A stretch of DNA of 57,501 bases from DATGFK01 sp040007395. Lineage in GTDB: Bacteria; Chloroflexota; Anaerolineae; Aggregatilineales; UBA2796. The notes below the pieces were generated by a model that had not been told where the DNA came from, ran no database searches, and saw only the letters and a list, made by a program, of their open reading frames with translations. The DNA lies in assembly GCA_040007395.1 (NCBI GenBank), contig JBDTVG010000027.1, forward strand, positions 1 through 57,501, in the 5' to 3' direction. Below are positions 53,733 through 57,501 of the stretch, piece by piece. The translations under genes were made by a program, and so were the position numbers. Every line of letters begins with the position of its first letter. The first letter of the stretch is position 1.

Positions 53733-53777
53733 AGTGTAGTTGTAATTGGAACTAAAAATTCGACAGTTTTTGTCGAT
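53733..53777 (-). promoter_or_regulatory. Palindromic site and -10 box upstream of the 52825-53706 gene
   Basis: TTCGACA-N5-TGTCGAT (53759-53777) is 20 bases upstream of TACACT (53733-53738) in minus-strand sense. Arms, spacer length and distance to the -10 box match the site at 52802-52820. The start codon is about 27 bases downstream of the -10. Confidence 0.65.
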
Positions 53778-53816
53778 CATTTCTGAGATCTACGTTATAA
53801 GCAACAAAAAACACAA

Positions 53817-53839
53817 ACAGGCTCCGCGATGGAGCCTGT
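53817..53839 (-). terminator. Intrinsic terminator of the 53882-54184 gene
   Basis: Perfect 9-bp arms ACAGGCTCC and GGAGCCTGT around a 5-base loop. In the minus-strand direction the stem is followed by TTGTGTTTTTTGTT, a good T run. It lies 42 bases after the stop of the upstream minus-strand gene and insulates the AT-rich island. Confidence 0.8.
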
Positions 53840-53881
53840 GTTCGTTTCTGTGCTGTGAGATTGTGCTTTAGCGACGCAGTC

Positions 53882-54184
53882 TTACAACTGAAATCCGGGC
53901 GAGAACCGGACGATCTTCTGCTCGTAATTCGTGACATATTCGAGCAGCCGTTCGTGCAGTTCTGTCCAATCCTTGTTAGTCAGGAGCGTTTTCATCGAGA
54001 CGAAATCTGTGGTAATGCCGCCCATCATAATCTGGGGACATTTGCCATAGACGGCAAACCACGCTTCCGTCGGTTGCAGGCCGAGTCGAGTTATCCCCGG
54101 CGCAAATTCGCGGACAACGAACTCAAAATACTCCTGATCGCGTCCTTGTTTAATGTCCCAACTCATTAGGAGCTTGACTTGCAT
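53882..54184 (-). CDS. Small conserved-looking protein, possibly an alpha/beta-barrel domain
   Basis: 100 residues from ATG 54184, which has AAGGG 6 bases upstream (an ATG at 54190 directly abuts that site). The pattern QVKLLMSWDIKQGRDQEYFEFVVREF, FAVYGKCPQIMMGGI, LHERLLEYVTNYEQKIVRF has alternating strand and helix, similar to dimeric alpha-beta barrel (monooxygenase-like) proteins. Function unknown. It follows the MBL-fold gene on the same strand by 27 bases, so they are likely co-transcribed and end at the 53817-53839 terminator. Confidence 0.6.
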   Translation of the reverse strand: MQVKLLMSWDIKQGRDQEYFEFVVREFAPGITRLGLQPTEAWFAVYGKCPQIMMGGITTDFVSMKTLLTNKDWTELHERLLEYVTNYEQKIVRFSPGFQL

Positions 54185-54211
54185 GGTCATCCCTTTAGCG
54201 CGGCGTTCACT

Positions 54212-54847
54212 TTATCGGCTGCATCCCAGCACAACGATCTGAGTCTGTTCGGGCAAATTGGCCTTATTGATCTTCAGAACGTCTTCTTGCTGGATACGGC
54301 TAACGCCCATTTCTTTTAAGAATTTGTCTACTGGATCGAGTTCAAACGTGCTTTCATCGGTTTTGTAGTGCATAGGAATCACGATACTCGGTTCAAGCAG
54401 CCCGATAACCTCTGCCGCTTGAGTCGCGTTCAGACCGCCACCGCCGCCGACTGGTACCAACGCAATATCTACCGACCCCATTGCTTCAATGGTGGACTGC
54501 TGCGGCACATGGTTAAGATCGCCCAGATGCGCCACGGTCAGGCCGTCATAGTCGAATAGATAGGCGACATTAGGCTTGGGTGGATTTGACGCTGTATCGT
54601 GCATAGCAGCACCAATGATAAACACACCGCCGATTTCGTATTCGCCCGGCCCATTGATCAACCGTTGGAGATTCTTGACACTTCCGAAATTGCTGTGACC
54701 GGGGGCATCATGACTAATAGTGGTGACTTCCGCCTTGAGTTTAGGGACATCATACCCCACAGACTCGTCAAACGGATCAGTGACAATGGTTGCTTTGTTG
54801 CGCTCGGCGAGACGAAAACAACTGTGTCCATACCATGAAATTTCCAT
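54212..54847 (-). CDS. MBL-fold metallo-hydrolase (UlaG-like)
   Basis: 211 residues of the short UlaG/L-ascorbate lactonase-like metallo-beta-lactamase branch: ISWYGHSCFRL at the start, TDPFDESVGYDVPKL, TTISHDAPGHSN (an altered form of HxHxDH), VAHLGDLNH (H/D ligand), VPVGGGGGLNATQAAEVI and IPMHYKTDE (last histidine). Substrates in the family are lactones, phosphodiesters or RNA; not assignable here. Cytoplasmic. Precedes the 100-residue protein gene in one operon. Confidence 0.85.
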   Translation of the reverse strand: MEISWYGHSCFRLAERNKATIVTDPFDESVGYDVPKLKAEVTTISHDAPGHSNFGSVKNLQRLINGPGEYEIGGVFIIGAAMHDTASNPPKPNVAYLFDYDGLTVAHLGDLNHVPQQSTIEAMGSVDIALVPVGGGGGLNATQAAEVIGLLEPSIVIPMHYKTDESTFELDPVDKFLKEMGVSRIQQEDVLKINKANLPEQTQIVVLGCSR

Positions 54848-54927
54848 TACAGTAAAATCCTGTCCCAGCTATACGAAGTTTGTCGGTAAGCTAGGAAATT
54901 ATACCGTGCGCTGGGCTAGGATGCCAA

Positions 54928-56202
54928 TTAAACCCGCAACTTTGTTTCGTCTACGATAGCTATCGCCTGAATAGGGATACTCACTGTAAAGGTGCTGCCG
55001 ATTCCTACCATACTTTCGATCTCGATGTCCCCACCATGCAACCGCGTCAATTGCAGTGCAATATCCAACCCTAAGCCGATCCCCGCGCTGCGCCCATCCA
55101 GCTTGAGGAATGGCACAAAGACCAGCGACTTCTGATCATCAGGGATACCCGGCCCAGTATCGCTCACCGCAATCTTGATCTGCCCGCTGCGCTGCATCGT
55201 CGTGATACGGATTTCACCGTGCATTGTATACTTCGCAGCGTTGCCGACCAGATTCCGCACAATCTGTCGCAAGCGCAGTGTGTCTGCCCGAATAATTGGT
55301 AGATCGGGAGTCAAGGTAAGGTGCAGCGTTACGGCTGGCTTGAGCAGCGATGTGATCTCCTCTGCTACCGCCTGACAGATCGCGTTGACATCACCCTCGC
55401 CCGGAACAAGGATCAGCTTCCCGGCAGAAAGTTGGGCGCTATCCAGTAGATCGCTGACAAGGTGGTTAAGCTGTTCGCCTTCCTCGACAATCTGCGTGAG
55501 ATAGCCTGCCTGCGGTTGGGGAAGTTCGGTACGGCGCAGCATCTTGGCAAAACCGAGGACAGAATTTAGCGGTGTGCGGAGTTCATGGCTGACCCGCGCC
55601 AAAAATTGTTGGCTGCGCTGCGTCACTTCCCGCCCAACGTAAGTGGTGTTGAGTTCGATGGCAAGCTGATTCAGGAAGCGCAAGCCTTGAAACGTCGTGG
55701 TAGCGATGAGGATACTGTAGCTCACTAGAAAATAGCGCAGCGGATCGACTTGCCCCCACACCGGGCTAAAGTCGTAGAGCAGACTGAACCAGAATCCGAC
55801 CACGCAGCACGCTTGAATCGTGACTCGTTTGCGTCCAGCAAACATCATCGACGCAAAGGTATAGGGCAGCATCAGCGACACGGCAGTAACCCCGCCCAAC
55901 CCCTTGATCAACATCCCCTGCATAACGAACAATGCCGCCATACTGATCAACCAGAACAGCGCAATTCGCGGAAACCAACCGAGTATATAAGCCAAGCCGA
56001 TTAGCAGCACAGGCAACGCATAAGCGCGGGCATGGTGCGGATCTTTGAACTGTCCTGCGATCCACAGAATCACCTCGCCTAAGACAAGCGCCCACATTCG
56101 CCCACGCCAGTAATTGTGGATGCGTATCGCGGCTTGCTGTCGAAACAAAAGCGGTAGATCACTCTGGTCAGGCCAGGGTGCGTTCAATAATTTCTGCCAC
56201 AT
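54928..56202 (-). CDS. Membrane histidine kinase of the three-gene signalling module
   Basis: 424 residues. Five or six helices in the first 175 residues (for example MWALVLGEVILWIAG, ALPVLLIGLAYILGWFP, ALFWLISMAALFVMQG) form an integral sensor without a large outer domain. HisKA has H206 in ARVSHELRTPLNSVLGFAKML. HATPase_c boxes are LVGNAAKYT, VSDTGPGIP, FVPFLKLDG and GIGLGLDIALQL. The start overlaps the upstream receiver gene by 35 bases, implying translational coupling. The kinase probably phosphorylates the receiver (56168) and the NarL-type regulator (56527). Confidence 0.93.
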   Translation of the reverse strand: MWQKLLNAPWPDQSDLPLLFRQQAAIRIHNYWRGRMWALVLGEVILWIAGQFKDPHHARAYALPVLLIGLAYILGWFPRIALFWLISMAALFVMQGMLIKGLGGVTAVSLMLPYTFASMMFAGRKRVTIQACCVVGFWFSLLYDFSPVWGQVDPLRYFLVSYSILIATTTFQGLRFLNQLAIELNTTYVGREVTQRSQQFLARVSHELRTPLNSVLGFAKMLRRTELPQPQAGYLTQIVEEGEQLNHLVSDLLDSAQLSAGKLILVPGEGDVNAICQAVAEEITSLLKPAVTLHLTLTPDLPIIRADTLRLRQIVRNLVGNAAKYTMHGEIRITTMQRSGQIKIAVSDTGPGIPDDQKSLVFVPFLKLDGRSAGIGLGLDIALQLTRLHGGDIEIESMVGIGSTFTVSIPIQAIAIVDETKLRV

Positions 56203-56521
56203 AGGTTGGGTCCAAAGGTTTAGGAAGATAAGCGTGAATAAGCGTCTTGAGCGACTCGTATTTGACCGATTCGCCGTAAGCCGATACTAGCAGCACGGGA
56301 GCAGCATGGATCGCTTTGAGTACACTCGCCAACGCGATCCCGTCTGTATCGGGCAGATCGAGATCCACCACATAGAGATCAACGGAGTGCGCCGCTGCTA
56401 ATGAATGGGCTTCCGCACCCGTGCTAGCAACAATAAGCTGATGGGCGGTCATACTCTCGACAATAGCCTGCATCAATAGTTGCGCCGGGGGATGATCTTC
56501 GACGTACAAAATAACGGCCAT
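56168..56521 (-). CDS. Stand-alone response-regulator receiver protein
   Basis: 117 residues, receiver domain only: acidic ED near residues 8-9, phospho-acceptor D53 in YVVDLDLPDTDG, and K101 in YLPKPLDP. It lacks an output domain, like CheY/Spo0F-type relay proteins. It lies between the NarL-DHp gene (5 bases upstream) and the kinase gene (35-base overlap), so all three are one operon. Confidence 0.92.
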   Translation of the reverse strand: MAVILYVEDHPPAQLLMQAIVESMTAHQLIVASTGAEAHSLAAAHSVDLYVVDLDLPDTDGIALASVLKAIHAAPVLLVSAYGESVKYESLKTLIHAYLPKPLDPTYVAEIIERTLA

Positions 56522-56526
56522 CGGCG

Positions 56527-57330
56527 CTAGTCCACCAAATCTTCGAGTAAGCCGTCGAGGCGCTGTGCTTCGAGCACGATCTGGCTCAATAGGTCAGCAT
56601 CGCCGGGGCCAATCTGACCATTCCGCGCTAACTTAGTTTCCAGCAAGCGGGCTAACCCTAATAGGGTATGCAGCGGTGTGCGGAGTTCGTGCCGAGTGCT
56701 CGCGCCGGGTCGTGGCAGTTCGCGCATTTGCTGCGCCGCGCGGATCGCTGCTTCGCGAGTAGTGACTTCCAATTTGGCGTAAATGTTGGAAATGTGGTTA
56801 CGCACTGTGCCATCCGAGATGCCAAGCGCCTCGGCAATCTCTGGATTCGCCAGCCCTTCAGCCGCCAACCGCAAGATCGCCCGTTCGCGGGCGGTAAGGG
56901 TGTATCTCTTGTGCGCCAGAGTAAGCCCGCTGGCGGCGGTTGGCGAAAGAAATGTCCGCCCCTGTGCCACTGTACGGATCGCATCGGCTAACTTTAGCGA
57001 GAGATCATCACTCTTGACGACATAGCCATGCGCCCCAGCCCGCAGCAGTTCCTCGATCCATACCGGATCGTCGTAGGCGGTCAGGATCAGGATATACATC
57101 TGCGTAAAGCGAGAGCGCAGATCGCGCACCGCCGTAACCGGATCAAAGCCACGCCCCGCGAACGATAGATCCAGCACCAGTACATTCGGCATATTAGCGG
57201 CTACCAGCGCCATCACCTGACTGGAGTCGTCAGCCTCCCACGTAATCTCAATATCCATTGAGCGTGTTAGCTCTTGCCGCACAATTTTGCGGATGAGAGG
57301 ATGGTCGTCGATGAGCGCCACACGGATCAT
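56527..57330 (-). CDS. NarL-type response regulator with a C-terminal HisKA (DHp) domain and no ATPase domain
   Basis: 267 residues. Receiver domain 1-125 with D54 (VLDLSFAGRG) and K106 (YVVKSDD). LuxR-type HTH about 143-205 (LTARERAILRLAAEGLANPEIAEALG, DGTVRNHISNIYAKL). The last 55 residues are a histidine-kinase dimerisation/phosphotransfer hairpin with H214 in TRHELRTPLHTLLGLARLL and the second helix QIVLEAQRLDGLLEDLVD, where the protein ends. No HATPase_c follows and the next gene begins 5 bases on. This REC-HTH-DHp order is unusual. The DHp may receive phosphate from the adjacent kinase, dimerise the regulator, or be a remnant of a kinase fusion. Confidence 0.88.
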   Translation of the reverse strand: MIRVALIDDHPLIRKIVRQELTRSMDIEITWEADDSSQVMALVAANMPNVLVLDLSFAGRGFDPVTAVRDLRSRFTQMYILILTAYDDPVWIEELLRAGAHGYVVKSDDLSLKLADAIRTVAQGRTFLSPTAASGLTLAHKRYTLTARERAILRLAAEGLANPEIAEALGISDGTVRNHISNIYAKLEVTTREAAIRAAQQMRELPRPGASTRHELRTPLHTLLGLARLLETKLARNGQIGPGDADLLSQIVLEAQRLDGLLEDLVD

Positions 57331-57373
57331 GTTTGGCCTGCCAATAAATTGGATCGTTAGATGGCTGCGTTGC

Positions 57374-57501
57374 CCTCACCCTAAATCCCTCTCCCAAAGG
57401 AGAGGGACTTGAATACATTAGCATTTTCGCCCCCCGGCCCCTCGCCCCTCGCCCGAAGGCCGGGGGGCCGGGGGTGAGGGGGTGAGGGGGTGAGGGGTGA
57501 G
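57374..57501. repeat. GC-rich dispersed-type repeat at the window end
   Basis: The first part carries the inverted repeat CCCTCTCC-CAAA-GGAGAGGG in a CCCTCACCCTAAATCC context, a type of REP-like sequence common in environmental Chloroflexota genomes. The second part has CCCCCCGGCC (57430-57439) and its complement (57458-57467), then tandem GGGGGTGAG units that run off the edge. No gene is visible from 57331 to the end. Confidence 0.6.

Noticed and set aside
1..57501. CRISPR arrays, insertion sequences, integrases, rRNA genes
   Set aside because: No regularly spaced repeats, transposase or recombinase motifs, or rRNA-like segments were seen on either strand.

Overview
The window looks like a chromosomal segment of a Chloroflexota bacterium, probably of the Anaerolineae or a related lineage. 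This is inferred from several traits seen together: a giant secreted protein made of PPC-type repeats, a DUF3048 lipoprotein-like protein, an L,D-transpeptidase with a non-canonical active-site motif, a response-regulator/CpaE fusion, frequent GTG and TTG starts, and a GH57-type branching enzyme beside glycogen synthase. The core genes have roughly balanced base composition (about 53% GC in a 60-base sample). I see no rRNA, tRNA, CRISPR array, transposase or phage gene.

Layout. 1-8280: a nucleotidyltransferase-like protein and a secreted glycosidase, an AT-rich beta-propeller gene, an L,D-transpeptidase, a small membrane-anchored protein, an endo/exonuclease/phosphatase-family protein and an unknown protein. 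8277-15968: one gene for a roughly 2,560-residue exported protein with about 22 repeats. 16261-25923: signalling and cell-envelope genes (REC-CpaE, DUF3048, an Asp/Asn hydroxylase-like protein, a HAMP histidine kinase with its OmpR-type regulator, an AlkZ-like protein, threonine aldolase, a GAF histidine kinase). 26064-28234: an ArsR repressor with a clear promoter and operator, followed by a SulP anion transporter. 28476-38505: metabolism (Hyi-like isomerase, glycogen synthase, GH57 branching enzyme, a cupin/phosphomannose-isomerase-like protein, shikimate dehydrogenase, membrane proteins, an S2P-type protease). 38616-50107: a GH92 mannosidase, UvrC, a SanA-like protein, a broken Imm11-like gene, a class III aminotransferase, and a secreted glycosidase with an M23 peptidase. 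50212-57330: a VOC protein and divergent WYL regulator, an FmdB zinc-ribbon protein, an AT-rich two-gene island, an MBL-fold hydrolase, and a three-gene signalling module ending in a NarL-type regulator fused to a histidine-kinase dimerisation domain. 57374-57501 is a GC-rich dispersed-type repeat.

How the genes work together. Glycogen synthase and the GH57 enzyme form a storage-polysaccharide pair. ArsR and SulP form a self-regulated transport unit. The HAMP kinase and OmpR regulator overlap by the usual ATGA. The last three genes form a compact signalling cassette.

Most unusual observations. (1) Two accessory genes lie between the 3' end of a host gene and a diverged second copy of that same 3' end (2574-4331 and 47352-47818), which suggests gene gain at gene tails. 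(2) Two AT-rich genes (52327-53706) each have the same 19-bp palindrome exactly 20 bp upstream of a -10-like box, which suggests a private two-gene regulon. (3) The NarL-type regulator at 56527-57330 ends in a DHp (HisKA) hairpin with no ATPase domain. (4) The shikimate dehydrogenase lacks the serine pair that normally binds shikimate. All functional calls come from reading the sequence; no database search was possible.
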